Shown here piece by piece: positions 18,656 through 30,659 of a stretch of DNA of 64,000 bases. This DNA comes from Planctomycetota bacterium (lineage in GTDB: Bacteria; Planctomycetota; UBA1135; GCA-002686595). Numbering within the stretch: position 1 is the stretch's first letter; every line of letters starts with the position of its first letter. A program made the position numbers and the translations under genes. The stretch spans positions 62,001 through 126,000 of the forward strand of contig JAKVCD010000041.1 in the NCBI GenBank assembly GCA_022446815.1, read 5' to 3'. Under the pieces are notes generated by a model. It did no database searches. It was given only the letters and a program-made list of their open reading frames with translations, and was not told where the DNA came from.

Positions 18656-18663
<8 letters not shown>
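16354..18663 (+). CDS. Sulfatase/alkaline-phosphatase-fold lipoprotein with N-terminal extension
   Basis: 769 residues. Lipoprotein signal peptide with lipobox LVAGC (Cys22). Residues about 30-320 are a beta-rich region of unknown family; residues about 327-700 form a sulfatase-type domain starting KTVVLITSDTHRADHIG, with a second metal motif FTSDHGETLSRG. At the place where sulfatases have the formylglycine Cys or Ser (CxPSR), this protein has TTPSH (376-380), so the usual nucleophile is absent. It may be a phospho-transfer enzyme, a hydrolase using Thr, or non-sulfatase. GTG start at 16354; a hairpin with arms TGAGACC/GGTCTCA sits just upstream (16323-16343). Its end overlaps the convergent DUF1844 gene by 8 bp. 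Confidence 0.85.
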
Positions 18664-21419
<2,756 letters not shown>

Positions 21420-21421
21420 CT

Positions 21422-21979
21422 CTACTGGCGAAGCTCCGGCTTCTTGAAGACCTCTCCTGGCCCGGCGTCAACGCGCTGGAGCTGGAAGGTATTGCTCCAG
21501 AGAGTGACATGGTTCATGTAGCAGTCGATGAAGAGCTGCCTGTCTGCTGCTGAGGTCTGATCTCCGACGATCATGTACTTGGTCACGCCGCGTTGCTCGA
21601 TCTCACCGCCCCAGAGGTAGGTGTCGCTGCTGCGCGGAGCAGAGCCAGCCCTGGTCTTGCTGTGGAAGCCCGCGTCTTGGAGGTATTCCAAGAGGGCGTC
21701 CATCACCTCGTCGCTCGTGACCTTTGTCTCTGTGTTCGAGCGCAGCTCGGAGTAGAGCTCGACTCGATCAGTGTGGGCCTCATTCACGAGCTCAAAGACG
21801 GTCCCTTGCCGGTAGTCCATGAAGCGTACGCGCGAAGGAGCGCTGGCTTCCGGAGCGACCGTGGCGCCCTGGCAAGCAGTGAGGAGCGCGAGTGAGAAGA
21901 AGAGCACTGCGCGTTGAGCGCGCCTGAGAGGCGTCGTTCGTGACGACGCGACATGCTTATGTTGGTTCATCCGAAACAT
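21422..21979 (-). CDS. Small lipoprotein of unknown function
   Basis: About 185 residues. The signal peptide ends in a lipobox ALLTAC; two starts are possible (ATG 21979 or ATG 21970) and codons further upstream look non-coding. The mature part contains a conserved-looking SDEVMDALLEYLQDAGF helix and a strand-rich half (YLWGGEIEQRGVTKYMIVGD, QLFIDCYMNHVTLW). No family recognised. It is the first gene before kdsB-pyrG, separated by 2 bp, so it belongs to an envelope operon and probably sits in the outer or cytoplasmic membrane as a lipoprotein. Confidence 0.7.
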   Translation of the reverse strand: MFRMNQHKHVASSRTTPLRRAQRAVLFFSLALLTACQGATVAPEASAPSRVRFMDYRQGTVFELVNEAHTDRVELYSELRSNTETKVTSDEVMDALLEYLQDAGFHSKTRAGSAPRSSDTYLWGGEIEQRGVTKYMIVGDQTSAADRQLFIDCYMNHVTLWSNTFQLQRVDAGPGEVFKKPELRQ

Positions 21980-22090
21980 GGCGGGAGGAGAAGCGGGGAG
22001 CGGAAGAGCCCATCTCGGACTCCCGTCCTCGTTCCGGGACCACACGATACGGTCGGAATCGAGGAGTCTCAAGCGCGCTCTGGCGCTCTC

Positions 22091-24475
22091 TCACTCAGGG
22101 TCTGGAGAGCCGTCGTCGGGCCAGCGGTCCTCGTCGCGGATACGCGCTATGAAGCCGCCGACGCGGAGCAGTCTGTCAGGGCTGAACCACCAGCCATCGC
22201 TCGTTAGGAGTCGATCTCCCTGGAGGGTGATCGCGTCGGAGAGATCAAAGGGGACATCCTCTCCGGGCCTGCAAGGTGTCAGGCGCCGCTTGACCACGGG
22301 CGACCCGTCGATGATCCGAGGCTCTCCTGTCGCATCTCGTTCAAGCTCAACTACTTGGATCCAGAGCTTGGCTGGCATGAGGTCTCCACGGCGCCAAGGA
22401 CCGCCCATGGGGATGAACTCTGCCTGGAAGGGCTCCTCGCCGAGGTGGACGAGGTGCGCCTCGGAGTAGACGAGGTCAGTCGACCACTGCGTGAGGGGCG
22501 AGATGCGTCGGAGGAAGCTGGAGTTACTCTGCCAAGCGTGCTTGCCGTCCCAAGTGGTGATGCGGGTGACGACGGTGTAGTCCGTCTCAAAGCCCGTGTC
22601 CGTACTCCAATGGCAGTTGAGCCAGCCAAATCCAGAATCGGGCAGGGTCTCCCAGTTCCAGCCAAGCAGGGTGAGTCGCTCTGCGGAGCTCCCATCCGGG
22701 CCGGGCTCAGAGACGAAGTCGATGGGCTCCTCTAGGGTGCGCTGTAGCCCGACCTCCCTACGCCAACGCTCCGGCTGGAATTGCTCATCCATCACCACGG
22801 CTAAGGGGCGCTTAGGGCTCCCTTGTCTACGCTTGAGGACGAGCACAGCCCCCATGTCAGGGTGAGAGTCCCGGTCCCAGAGGGCGGTCTCTAGCTCGAA
22901 GTCTTGCGCTATGCGATCGGTGATCTCAGGCGCAACCTCGAGCAGGGGCTCGTGGAGTAAGAGCCAGTGCTGTTGTGAGATAGAAAAGAGGAGGGTTTCG
23001 CGCTCTTCAGGATCCATGGAGTCCCAAGCAGAGAAGTGGTGGGGGAGCTTCACGAGTGCGACCTTGGGGTCCTGTCGGAGGAACACTGCCCAGTGGTATG
23101 CAGAGGCCACGGTGCGCATGCCCCAGTACTCAGCGCCGGGCTCGTCCTCGCCGGGCTCAGGTCCGGGATCGAGGCTCTTGAGCTCTTCCGCAGCCAGTTC
23201 GTTCACGCGCTCCATGGCGACCCAGTAGCTACCGAAGACCCGGGTGTTGGCTTGGCTGAAGACCTCAATGCCGAGCACGCCGATGGCGAGGAGGGTGCTC
23301 GCGCCCAAGGCTCCGGCAAATTTGCGGCTCTGTTGGGAGACCGCGCGCTGTAGACCGTCCCAGCCTAGGGCGAGTAAGACTGCGATCATGGGCAGGAGGG
23401 GGAGCCAGAGCCTGAAGGACTTGGCGCCCTTCAGGCTCATCACTACTACGCTTGCGAGGAGGGTGAGCGCGGGGAGCGTACGACTCCACGACGGTCGCGT
23501 GATGCAGCGAGCGAGGCCGAGAGCTGCGAGACCGATGGCGGGCCAGACGATCATCTGCGGCAGCTCAAGCAAGTAGTAGAGCGGGCTTTGGAGGTCTGTC
23601 GCGTCGATCCCGCTCGCCGCGGCTTCATCGTTTGTCACCTCCCGCTGGAACTCCAGCGCGCGCTCCATGACGTGATAGATCTTCGCGGCGAGGTCGATCA
23701 TCCCGACCTCGACCAAGATCCGGACGAGCACGGCTCCGACGTTCTCAACGATGTAGTTGGTGAGGCTGAGTCCCCACTCTCCCCAGGTGAGGCGGTCGAT
23801 GCCGATCTGGGTCAAGACGCCGACGCTGAAGCCGCCGCCGCAAGCTAAGAGGTGCCCCTTGTACTGCCAGCGATCGCGCAGGAGCAGGATGCCGAAGATC
23901 GCGAGGGTGGGGAGGAGAGTTTGATAGGCCATTAAGAGGGCCGCGCCCAGCCAGAGCCCGCCCCTAAAGGTCGCGCCTTGGGAGCGGCGCTCGATGAGCT
24001 CGTTCAGAGCGAGGGCGAGGAACAACCCCGCTGCCACTCCGGAGACCGGCGAGACCGTGTACTGCAGAAACACTGGGTTACAGCCGATGAGGAGCGCCAC
24101 AGCCCAGCCGACTTGGCTCCCCGTGACGCGCTCGGCGAGGCGCGCGCATTGCGCGACCAAGCAGAGGCCGACGCCCATCTGGACGAGGCGGACGATCCAA
24201 ACGAGCCCTGGCCAGCTCTCTCCACCGAACAAGCTCGCGAGCCAGAAGACCGGGGTGATCAGGAGTGAGAAGCCGAAGGATCGCACGGCGCCGTCGACGC
24301 GGACCTCTTGCCCTATGGCGAGGTTCCTCGCGCGCTCCATGTACTCGACGCTGTCGGCGAGCTGATAGCCCTCGAGAGAGCTCCATGAGAAGAGCTGTAA
24401 GCAAAAGGTGACGAGGAGCGCCAAGCGCAGAGCGCGAGAGTTCGCGGTGCTTTGATTGGATTCGAGAGAGTTCAT
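22091..24475 (-). CDS. GT-C-type polytopic glycosyltransferase-like membrane protein
   Basis: 794 residues. Residues about 15-430 have around ten hydrophobic segments. The first external loop carries an acidic cluster (LADSVEYMERARNL, near 40-53) of the kind used as catalytic Asp in GT-C transferases (PMT/ArnT/ALG9-like), which use polyprenyl-phosphate sugars. Residues about 430-790 form a soluble, presumably periplasmic domain with Trp-rich beta segments and no family that I recognise. It stands alone, upstream of the lipoprotein-kdsB operon on the same strand, so a role in envelope glycan or protein glycosylation is plausible. Donor and acceptor unknown. Confidence 0.7.
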   Translation of the reverse strand: MNSLESNQSTANSRALRLALLVTFCLQLFSWSSLEGYQLADSVEYMERARNLAIGQEVRVDGAVRSFGFSLLITPVFWLASLFGGESWPGLVWIVRLVQMGVGLCLVAQCARLAERVTGSQVGWAVALLIGCNPVFLQYTVSPVSGVAAGLFLALALNELIERRSQGATFRGGLWLGAALLMAYQTLLPTLAIFGILLLRDRWQYKGHLLACGGGFSVGVLTQIGIDRLTWGEWGLSLTNYIVENVGAVLVRILVEVGMIDLAAKIYHVMERALEFQREVTNDEAAASGIDATDLQSPLYYLLELPQMIVWPAIGLAALGLARCITRPSWSRTLPALTLLASVVVMSLKGAKSFRLWLPLLPMIAVLLALGWDGLQRAVSQQSRKFAGALGASTLLAIGVLGIEVFSQANTRVFGSYWVAMERVNELAAEELKSLDPGPEPGEDEPGAEYWGMRTVASAYHWAVFLRQDPKVALVKLPHHFSAWDSMDPEERETLLFSISQQHWLLLHEPLLEVAPEITDRIAQDFELETALWDRDSHPDMGAVLVLKRRQGSPKRPLAVVMDEQFQPERWRREVGLQRTLEEPIDFVSEPGPDGSSAERLTLLGWNWETLPDSGFGWLNCHWSTDTGFETDYTVVTRITTWDGKHAWQSNSSFLRRISPLTQWSTDLVYSEAHLVHLGEEPFQAEFIPMGGPWRRGDLMPAKLWIQVVELERDATGEPRIIDGSPVVKRRLTPCRPGEDVPFDLSDAITLQGDRLLTSDGWWFSPDRLLRVGGFIARIRDEDRWPDDGSPDPE

Positions 24476-24745
24476 GGTGCGAGCTTCGCTCGGCTGTGAA
24501 CGAGAATAGCGATCCGAACGCTCGGGCTGTATCCAGACTTCTGCGAGCTGAGTCAGGATGAGAATTGGGAACGCACCTCACTCCATCGTCAAAAGGTGGC
24601 GGTTTCTTTTGACTCGGCGCCTCGTGGTTCAGATAAGGAAAGCGAACTCCCTGCCTCGCAGCGTCTGCTCTCAGTCGGTGCGCGCAGTGGGAGCGCTCGC
24701 CCCCCCCGCCCCCGCATCATGACCCGCACCCCCACCCCCGCAGCC

Positions 24746-25489
24746 ATGGGCAAGTTTGAGAAGCTCGTCGTACTCGTCGTACTCTTCCTCGTCACCCTCA
24801 TCTTGGTCGTCTCCCTGAACACAGAGGAGCCAACGACCCTGGCCCAAGCCTCCTTAGGGGGCACCTCTGAGGTGGTTATGGATGTGACGCCTGAGCCCAT
24901 GCCCGAGCCTGTCGTCCTCTGGGAGCCTGTCGAGCCTATCGCGGAAGAGCCCCTCGGAGAGCCCGCGCCTGAGGCTGTTGAGGAGGAGGTCTTTGACCCC
25001 TCGACCGCCCTGCTCTCAAGCCATGTCCAGGTGGAGCTTGAAGGAGGGGAGGAGCGAGTCCCCGTCGAGCTCGTGGACCTGGTCGCCCTCCCTGAGGGGA
25101 GCATCCTCTTGCAGCGTGCGGAGCTGACAGAGACCTTGGACCCGCACACCTTCAAGGCCGCGGTGGAGGCGGGTGAGACCTACAAGTCCATCGCGCTCAA
25201 GTTCTACGGCGACGAGTCCTACGCGGGCATGATCCGTCAAGCGAACGACGATCCGATGACCGCGCCTGAGATGGAGATGGTCTTTCTCCCTGCGTTCGAC
25301 ATGCGCCTGCAGCGCAGAGGCCGTGTGGGAGGAAAGTCCCACTTGGTGACGACCGGAGACACCTTCACGGGTATCGCCTTGGAGTACTACGGCGACGCGA
25401 GCAAGTGGCGGAGGATCTTCGACGCGAACGAGGACAAGGTCTCTAGCGAGACCGGCCTGCGCCCTGGCATGACGCTCGTGATCCCCTAA
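24746..25489 (+). CDS. Membrane-anchored LysM-domain protein
   Basis: About 247 residues from ATG 24746; ATG 24719 is an alternative start. It begins MGKFEKLVVLVVLFLVTLIL, a single signal-anchor helix, followed by an acidic Pro/Glu-rich linker (about 45-95) that would span the periplasm. Two LysM-like units follow: GETYKSIALKFYGDESYAGMIRQAN and GDTFTGIALEYYGDASKWRRIFDAN, the second ending in RPGMTLVIP. LysM binds peptidoglycan-type glycans, so this protein probably tethers the inner membrane to the cell wall or helps localise other proteins. It is convergent with the response-regulator gene. Confidence 0.85.
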   Translation: MGKFEKLVVLVVLFLVTLILVVSLNTEEPTTLAQASLGGTSEVVMDVTPEPMPEPVVLWEPVEPIAEEPLGEPAPEAVEEEVFDPSTALLSSHVQVELEGGEERVPVELVDLVALPEGSILLQRAELTETLDPHTFKAAVEAGETYKSIALKFYGDESYAGMIRQANDDPMTAPEMEMVFLPAFDMRLQRRGRVGGKSHLVTTGDTFTGIALEYYGDASKWRRIFDANEDKVSSETGLRPGMTLVIP

Positions 25490-25517
25490 GGGGGGAGGTC
25501 GGGCGCAGAGCGCATCC

Positions 25518-26936
25518 TCAGTCGCGGATCCGGTAGCGGTCTAGCTTCTTGTAGAGGTGGCTGCGCTGCATCCCGAGGTTCTCGGCGGTGCGCTTGACGT
25601 TTCCTCCGTTCTCTTCGAGCTTCCTCCGGAAGAAGAGCGTCTCGCTCTCCTCCTTGAACTCCTCGAAGGTGTCGGCGGCAAAGGGGTCTTCTGCTCCAGA
25701 TGATGGGGCCCGCCTGCCGCTGAGCTCAGGGTGCGCGCCCTGAACCTGGTCGACGTCCTCTAGGCTCAGCTCTGCGCCCTCAGCGAAGACGGACGCACCC
25801 TCTAAGAGGTTGCGCAGTTGCCGCACGTTCCCTGCCCAGTCTGCAGACATCAGGCGCTCCTCAGCCTCTGCGGAGAGCCCGAGCGGAGCGCGCCCTTGTC
25901 GCCCTGCGCTCGCCTCAAGGAAGTGACGCGCGAGGAGCGGGATGTCCTCCCGTCGCTCGCGCAGCGGCGGGATGACGAGGGGGACGACGTTCAAGCGGTA
26001 GAAGAGGTCCATCCTGAAGGTCTTGGCTTCGACCGCCTCTGCTAGGTCCGCGTTCGTGGCGGCAAGGACTCGGATGTTCACCGGGACGGTCTCGCTGGCA
26101 CCGACGCGAGTGACCTCGTGGTTCTCGAGGGCTCGCAGGACCTTCGCCTGGGCTTCCAAGGGCATATCTCCGATCTCGTCGAGAAAGAGGGTGCCTCCGT
26201 CTGCGGCCTCGAAGTGACCTGTGCGGCGCTCATTCGCTCCTGTGAAGCTGCCCTTCTCATGACCGAATAGCTCTGACTCAATCAGCTCTTCAGGGATAGC
26301 GGCGCAGTTGACCGTAACGAACGGCTCGGAGGCGCGAGGGCCGAGGAGGTGGAGGTTGCGTGCCACGACCTCTTTCCCAGTCCCGTTCTCGCCGGTGATG
26401 AGCACGGACGCCTCGGCGCCAGCGACCTGCTCCACCTGCTTCTTCAGGCGCTGCATCACCTCGCTCTCACCGATGAGCTCCCAGCGAGAGCCGAGCTGCT
26501 TCTTCAGCGCGGTGTTTTGGAGCGCGAGCCTTCGCTCACGGATCGCGGCGCGTAGCGTTACGAGCACGTGGTTGTCGTCGAGCGGCTTCTCGAGGAAGTT
26601 GACCGCGCCGCGTCGTACGGCCTCAACCGCGGTCTTTACGTCTCCATGCCCCGAGATCATGACGACGGGGGGAGCCTCTGCCCGCTCTCCGAGGGCCTCG
26701 AGGAACTCGAGCCCGTCCATGCCAGGCATCTTCATGTCAGAGAGGACGCACGCCGGCCGCCTGCCTTGAGCGTCCTCAGCGTCGAGGCGGGCGAGGGCCT
26801 CTGCACCATCCTTTGCTGTCCAAACCTCGTAGCCCTCATAGGAGAGGAGCATCTCGAGGGCCATGCGAATGTCCCCGTCGTCATCCACGACGAGGATGGG
26901 GGCGCGATCAAGGGCTCTGGGTTCTTCTTTGGCCAT
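25518..26936 (-). CDS. NtrC-family sigma-54 response regulator
   Basis: 472 residues from ATG 26936 (MAKEEPRALDRAPILVVDDD). Receiver domain 12-130 with acidic pair D18-D20 and phospho-acceptor D67 (VLSDMKMPGMDG) and the KPL lysine. Central AAA+ domain about 155-390 with Walker A GENGTGKE, Walker B-type FLDEIGDM, and GSFTGA in place of the usual GAFTGA sigma-54 contact loop (a known natural variant). A Fis-type helix-turn-helix (NVKRTAENLGMQRSHLYKKL) ends the protein. It should activate RpoN promoters after phosphorylation. No histidine kinase is adjacent; the divergent gene is anmK, only 25 bp away. Confidence 0.95.
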   Translation of the reverse strand: MAKEEPRALDRAPILVVDDDGDIRMALEMLLSYEGYEVWTAKDGAEALARLDAEDAQGRRPACVLSDMKMPGMDGLEFLEALGERAEAPPVVMISGHGDVKTAVEAVRRGAVNFLEKPLDDNHVLVTLRAAIRERRLALQNTALKKQLGSRWELIGESEVMQRLKKQVEQVAGAEASVLITGENGTGKEVVARNLHLLGPRASEPFVTVNCAAIPEELIESELFGHEKGSFTGANERRTGHFEAADGGTLFLDEIGDMPLEAQAKVLRALENHEVTRVGASETVPVNIRVLAATNADLAEAVEAKTFRMDLFYRLNVVPLVIPPLRERREDIPLLARHFLEASAGRQGRAPLGLSAEAEERLMSADWAGNVRQLRNLLEGASVFAEGAELSLEDVDQVQGAHPELSGRRAPSSGAEDPFAADTFEEFKEESETLFFRRKLEENGGNVKRTAENLGMQRSHLYKKLDRYRIRD

Positions 26937-26961
26937 CGCTTGAGAGGGTAACCTGCAGAGC

Positions 26962-28137
26962 GTGAGGAACCTCGCGCGATCCTTGGAGTCAGGCGACGCC
27001 GTCGTCGGGGGGGTGCTCTCTGGCACCTCAGGAGACGGCGTGGATGTGGCCTTCGCTCGTCTGCGAGTGAGAGAGGAGGGAGGCTGCTTGCGGCCAGCGG
27101 CGCTCGAACCGCTCGCTTTTCGCTGCAGCCCCTTCCCCTTGGAGCTTGCAGAGCGCCTGCGAGCTGTCTTGGACGGAGTGGCGCCTTCCCTGCGAGAGGT
27201 CGCGATGTTGCACCGAGATCTCGGGGTCGCCTTTGGCGAGGCGGTGGCGTCACTCGCAGCTGATGTTGGTCTCGCGCCGGTGCTCATCGGGAGTCATGGT
27301 CAAACCGTATGGCATCACGACGGCGCGCCTCCGGCGGAGCGCGCGACGTTGCAGCTAGGCGACGCTGATCACCTCGCAGAGCGTGTGGGGTGCTGGGTCG
27401 TGAGTGACTTCCGCCAAGCTGACCTCGCCTCAGGAGGGGAGGGGGCGCCTCTGTCCGCGCTCGTGGAAGATCTCCTCTTTCCGGGGCTAGAGAGGCCCAT
27501 CTGTGTCCTCAATCTTGGGGGGATCGGAAACCTCACCCTCCTTGGAGAGGGTGGTGAACTCTTAGGAGCGCGAGACACGGGGCCGGCTGGTGCGCTCCTA
27601 GACGGGCTCGCACGCAGGCTCCTCGGGGCACCTATGGATCAAGGTGGAGAGGCGGCGCAGCAGGGGGAGGTGAGCTCGGCAGTCTTAGAGCGCTGGCTGC
27701 GGCATCCCTTTTTCGAGGGCGGCGCCCGCAGCACCGGTCGCGACACCTTCGGGGAGGCGTGGGTCTCGAGCTGCCTTGAGGAGGCTCGGAGTGTGGGAGT
27801 CGCTCGGCCAGAGGACGTCCTCGCGACCGCGGCCGCGCTCGTCGCCCAGGCGGTAGCTCGGTCTCTTGAGCGCGAGGCGCCTCATGGCCTAAAGCAGCTG
27901 GTTGTGGCTGGCGGCGGGGTTCACAATGCCAGGGTGCTTGCAGAGCTCAGGGCTCGGACGGGCTTGACCGTTCAATCCTCCGAGGCCCACGGGGTCGATC
28001 CGGACGCGCGGGAGGCTCTGGGCTTTGCCGCCCTGGGCGCTGGTTTTGGCTTGGGGTGGGGGTGGGGCGCTCCAGAGGCCACCGGGGGTGCTGATGGGCG
28101 TATCTTGGGCCGTCTGAGCCCTCCAGGGGCAGGTTAG
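26962..28137 (+). CDS. anmK: Anhydro-N-acetylmuramic acid kinase
   Basis: 391 residues; phosphorylates and opens 1,6-anhydro-MurNAc during cell-wall recycling. The ATP-binding start of the fold is GVLSGTSGDGVDVAF (family consensus SGTSxDGvD), followed by IGSHGQTVWH, LQLGDADHLAE, VLNLGGIGN, DTGPAGALLD and the late VVAGGGVHN, all conserved AnmK motifs in order. Start is GTG at 26962. It is divergent from the sigma-54 regulator, with 25 bp between the start codons, leaving almost no room for separate promoters, so at least one transcript may be leaderless or start inside the other gene. Confidence 0.93.
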   Translation: MRNLARSLESGDAVVGGVLSGTSGDGVDVAFARLRVREEGGCLRPAALEPLAFRCSPFPLELAERLRAVLDGVAPSLREVAMLHRDLGVAFGEAVASLAADVGLAPVLIGSHGQTVWHHDGAPPAERATLQLGDADHLAERVGCWVVSDFRQADLASGGEGAPLSALVEDLLFPGLERPICVLNLGGIGNLTLLGEGGELLGARDTGPAGALLDGLARRLLGAPMDQGGEAAQQGEVSSAVLERWLRHPFFEGGARSTGRDTFGEAWVSSCLEEARSVGVARPEDVLATAAALVAQAVARSLEREAPHGLKQLVVAGGGVHNARVLAELRARTGLTVQSSEAHGVDPDAREALGFAALGAGFGLGWGWGAPEATGGADGRILGRLSPPGAG

Positions 28138-28216
28138 GGGCTGAAAGAACCTGTATCCAAGGGCCTTCGGAGGGGTATGAGGGCATGAGAATCGGGTCTC
28201 ATCGGGCCTGGGTGAC

Positions 28217-28244
28217 TTGATCCCCCACAGGACCCCGGTATGAT
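28217..28244 (+). promoter_or_regulatory. Sigma-70-type promoter for the HEAT-repeat gene
   Basis: TTGATC (28217-28222), a 16-bp spacer and TATGAT (28239-28244) are followed by a predicted start near 28251, about 120 nt before the ATG at 28370. A small hairpin (CTACTTG/CAAGTAG, 28252-28268) would form at the 5' end of the RNA. Confidence 0.5.
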
Positions 28245-28369
28245 CCCGGATCTACTTGTCTCAAGTAGAGTTAGCGTTCCCAGGGGGGTGTCCCCTGATC
28301 GCGCTCCACAACACGCCAAGCTGCGCGCCGCGCAGCCCTCTCCCTCAGCACAACTCCAGGATCGATATC

Positions 28370-30466
28370 ATGACCGGACTTCGCCGGAATCTGGGCCTCC
28401 TCGTCGCGTTCACCGCCCTCTCAACAGGCGCCTTGGCGACCCCTGCCCTAGACATCGACCAAGACTTCCGTCAGGGCGTAGAGCTCCTTCGCCGCGGTAA
28501 CGACGCCGCCGCCCTCAAGAAGTTTGCCGCCGTCCTCGCCGCAGACCCCAGCCACGAGAAAGCCTACGAGCTCTGGAAGACCACGGATCACCAGATCTGG
28601 CTCGACCTCCTCGTCAAGGGTGGCCAGTACGAGCTCGTCGCGAAGCGCCTCATGGGGCTGGCTGAGCTCTCTCGGAACGAGCGCAAGAACGACAAGGACG
28701 CGATCCGCGGACTCCTCAGCGATGTCGAGAGCGATGACGTCCTCGTGCGTCGCCGCGCGCTGCGTGAGCTGTCTGCAAACCACGGCGAGTACGCGGTCCA
28801 GTACATGTTGAGCGGCTTGGGTGACCAAAACGACGATGAGCGCCGCGTGAAGTACATGCACGCCCTCACGGAGATGAGCACGGACGTCGTCCTGCCTCTG
28901 GTCGCAGCGCTCAGCACACAAGACGGTTATCTGCGCCGCAACATCGCGCTCACCCTCGGCCATATCGGTGACCCCCGCGCGGCAGCTGCCCTCACGCACA
29001 CCGCTGACAAGGATGGCGACCCCGGCGTGCAAGAGGCCGCTCGTATGGCGGCGAAGAAGTGTGGCTCTACTGGTGATGCCCACGGTCTCTTCCTCGCCCT
29101 CGGTGACGACTACCACGCGGGCCGCGCGAGCGTGCTCCGCGCCATGGACTACTCTGACGTGGTCTGGTCCTACGACGATGGGCTCGTCGCGACCCCTTGC
29201 CACCGCGCGGTCTATGCTGACGAGCTCAGCAAGAACGCTTATCACAGCGCTCTCCAGGCGAATCCCGGCAGCCTCGCGGCTCGCGCTGGTATTGCCCGGG
29301 CATACATCTCTCAGGGAGCCATCGTCGACGCTCTCGCTCAGCAGGGCGCAGACGTCGGTGACCTCGCGAGCCAGCTCGCGGAGGGCAACCTCGCTGTGAG
29401 CACCCTCGGTACGGACGCCGTCGATCTCGCCCTCAGCTGGTGTACGGCCTCTAACGACGGCGCCACGGGTGCCGCCGCTTGCAAGGTCCTCGCCCACATG
29501 GCGACCAGCGCGACCACCGGCCTCCAGGCTGCGCTCTCCTCTGGTGACGGCGCCCTTCGCTCCGAAGCGGCTGTCGCGCTCGGACACATCGCGCACCGTG
29601 AAGGCGGCGCTGTCGCGGCTGCGACGGTCTCTGCCCTCGGCGAGGCTGTCGGTCGTGAGGTGATGCGTATCGGAGTCGTCATCGACTCAGACGAAGCGCG
29701 CGGCGCCTCGGTCGCCTCTGCCCTGACGAACGCGGGCATGATGGCGCACCACTGGAAGACTGGCGCCAGCGGCGTCTCTCTCCTGCACCGCGTCCCTGGC
29801 GTGGACGTGATCGTTGTCGCTGAGACCCTGAACGACCTCACCGCAGATCAGGTGCTCGACGAGGTCGCGCGTGATGATCGCACTGCGAACGTGCCCGTCG
29901 TCATGATCGCTAACGACGCCGAGACCGGCTCTGACAACTGGGGCGACCGCTGCGCAGCCGTCATCACTGGCGCGGGTGATGCCAGCGCTGTGGAGGAGGT
30001 CCTCGCGGACACCATGAACGAAGACCGCCTGCGCGCCAACGATCTGGCGGCTCGCGCTGCCGGGACCTTGCTCGCCCTCGCGCAAGCAGGACGTGACCTC
30101 TCTAGCGCCGTCTCAGGCGTCTCTGGCGCGCTCAACGGTCGCCCTGATGAGGTCGCCATTCCCGCGATCGACGCGCTCGCTGCCATCGGTGGTGCGGACC
30201 AGCTCTCGGCGCTCACCGCTGTCATCAGCGACTCGGACCGCTCCGACGCGGTTCGGATCTCGGCTGCTGGCGCCCTCGGTGACATCGCGACTCGTACCAA
30301 GCTCAAGCCCGCGGGTGACGCCCTCGCAACTCTCGCGAACGTCCTCTCTTCGGACGCCTCGATCGAGGTCCGGCAGGCGACTGCGCTCGGCCTCGGCCGC
30401 GCGAATCTCGACGCCGAGCAGCGCGCGGCCCTCGCGCGCCGCATGAAGGTCAACCTCGGCGGCTGA
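28370..30466 (+). CDS. Exported HEAT-repeat protein with embedded receiver-like domain
   Basis: 698 residues from ATG 28370 (MTGLRRNLGLLVAFTALSTG), which gives a signal peptide; the open frame upstream is not coding. Residues about 130-430 and 550-698 are HEAT/PBS-lyase-like helical repeats (RRNIALTLGHIGDPRAAAAL, RSEAAVALGHIAH, VRISAAGALGDIAT, VRQATALGLGRA). Between them, residues about 432-548 look like a CheY-like alpha/beta domain: RIGVVIDSDEARGASVASAL, GVDVIVVAETLNDLTADQVL, NVPVVMIANDAE. The phospho-acceptor Asp is not conserved (A/E at that place), so it is a pseudo-receiver. Exported scaffold of unknown partner. Confidence 0.8.
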   Translation: MTGLRRNLGLLVAFTALSTGALATPALDIDQDFRQGVELLRRGNDAAALKKFAAVLAADPSHEKAYELWKTTDHQIWLDLLVKGGQYELVAKRLMGLAELSRNERKNDKDAIRGLLSDVESDDVLVRRRALRELSANHGEYAVQYMLSGLGDQNDDERRVKYMHALTEMSTDVVLPLVAALSTQDGYLRRNIALTLGHIGDPRAAAALTHTADKDGDPGVQEAARMAAKKCGSTGDAHGLFLALGDDYHAGRASVLRAMDYSDVVWSYDDGLVATPCHRAVYADELSKNAYHSALQANPGSLAARAGIARAYISQGAIVDALAQQGADVGDLASQLAEGNLAVSTLGTDAVDLALSWCTASNDGATGAAACKVLAHMATSATTGLQAALSSGDGALRSEAAVALGHIAHREGGAVAAATVSALGEAVGREVMRIGVVIDSDEARGASVASALTNAGMMAHHWKTGASGVSLLHRVPGVDVIVVAETLNDLTADQVLDEVARDDRTANVPVVMIANDAETGSDNWGDRCAAVITGAGDASAVEEVLADTMNEDRLRANDLAARAAGTLLALAQAGRDLSSAVSGVSGALNGRPDEVAIPAIDALAAIGGADQLSALTAVISDSDRSDAVRISAAGALGDIATRTKLKPAGDALATLANVLSSDASIEVRQATALGLGRANLDAEQRAALARRMKVNLGG

Positions 30467-30481
30467 TCCTTTTGAAGCCTA

Positions 30482-30530
30482 GGCGCCCTCGGCGGGCGCC
30501 GTTAGAGCCTTGAGCCCCCGGCGAACGGGG
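30482..30530 (+). terminator. Tandem hairpins after the HEAT-repeat gene
   Basis: GGCGCCC/GGGCGCC (30482-30500, 5-nt loop, perfect 7-bp stem) is followed by CCCCCG/CGGGGG at about 30513-30530. No U-run follows either, so termination may be Rho-assisted. Confidence 0.45.
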
Positions 30531-30659
30531 GTCTCGGGGTCACGGGCTCTCACGCGACTCGCGCGTGGATGGTCCGTGTGCCATAATTCCGCCGAGCGGT
30601 CCTTCGTGGACCGTGAGCGACCTCTGCTCTCTCAGCAGAGGACCCGCTCAACCCGGCAG

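Noticed and set aside
28448-29596. 382-residue open frame on the minus strand
   Set aside because: Antisense of the HEAT-repeat gene; composed of Arg/Val/Glu-rich mirror sequence without any motif.
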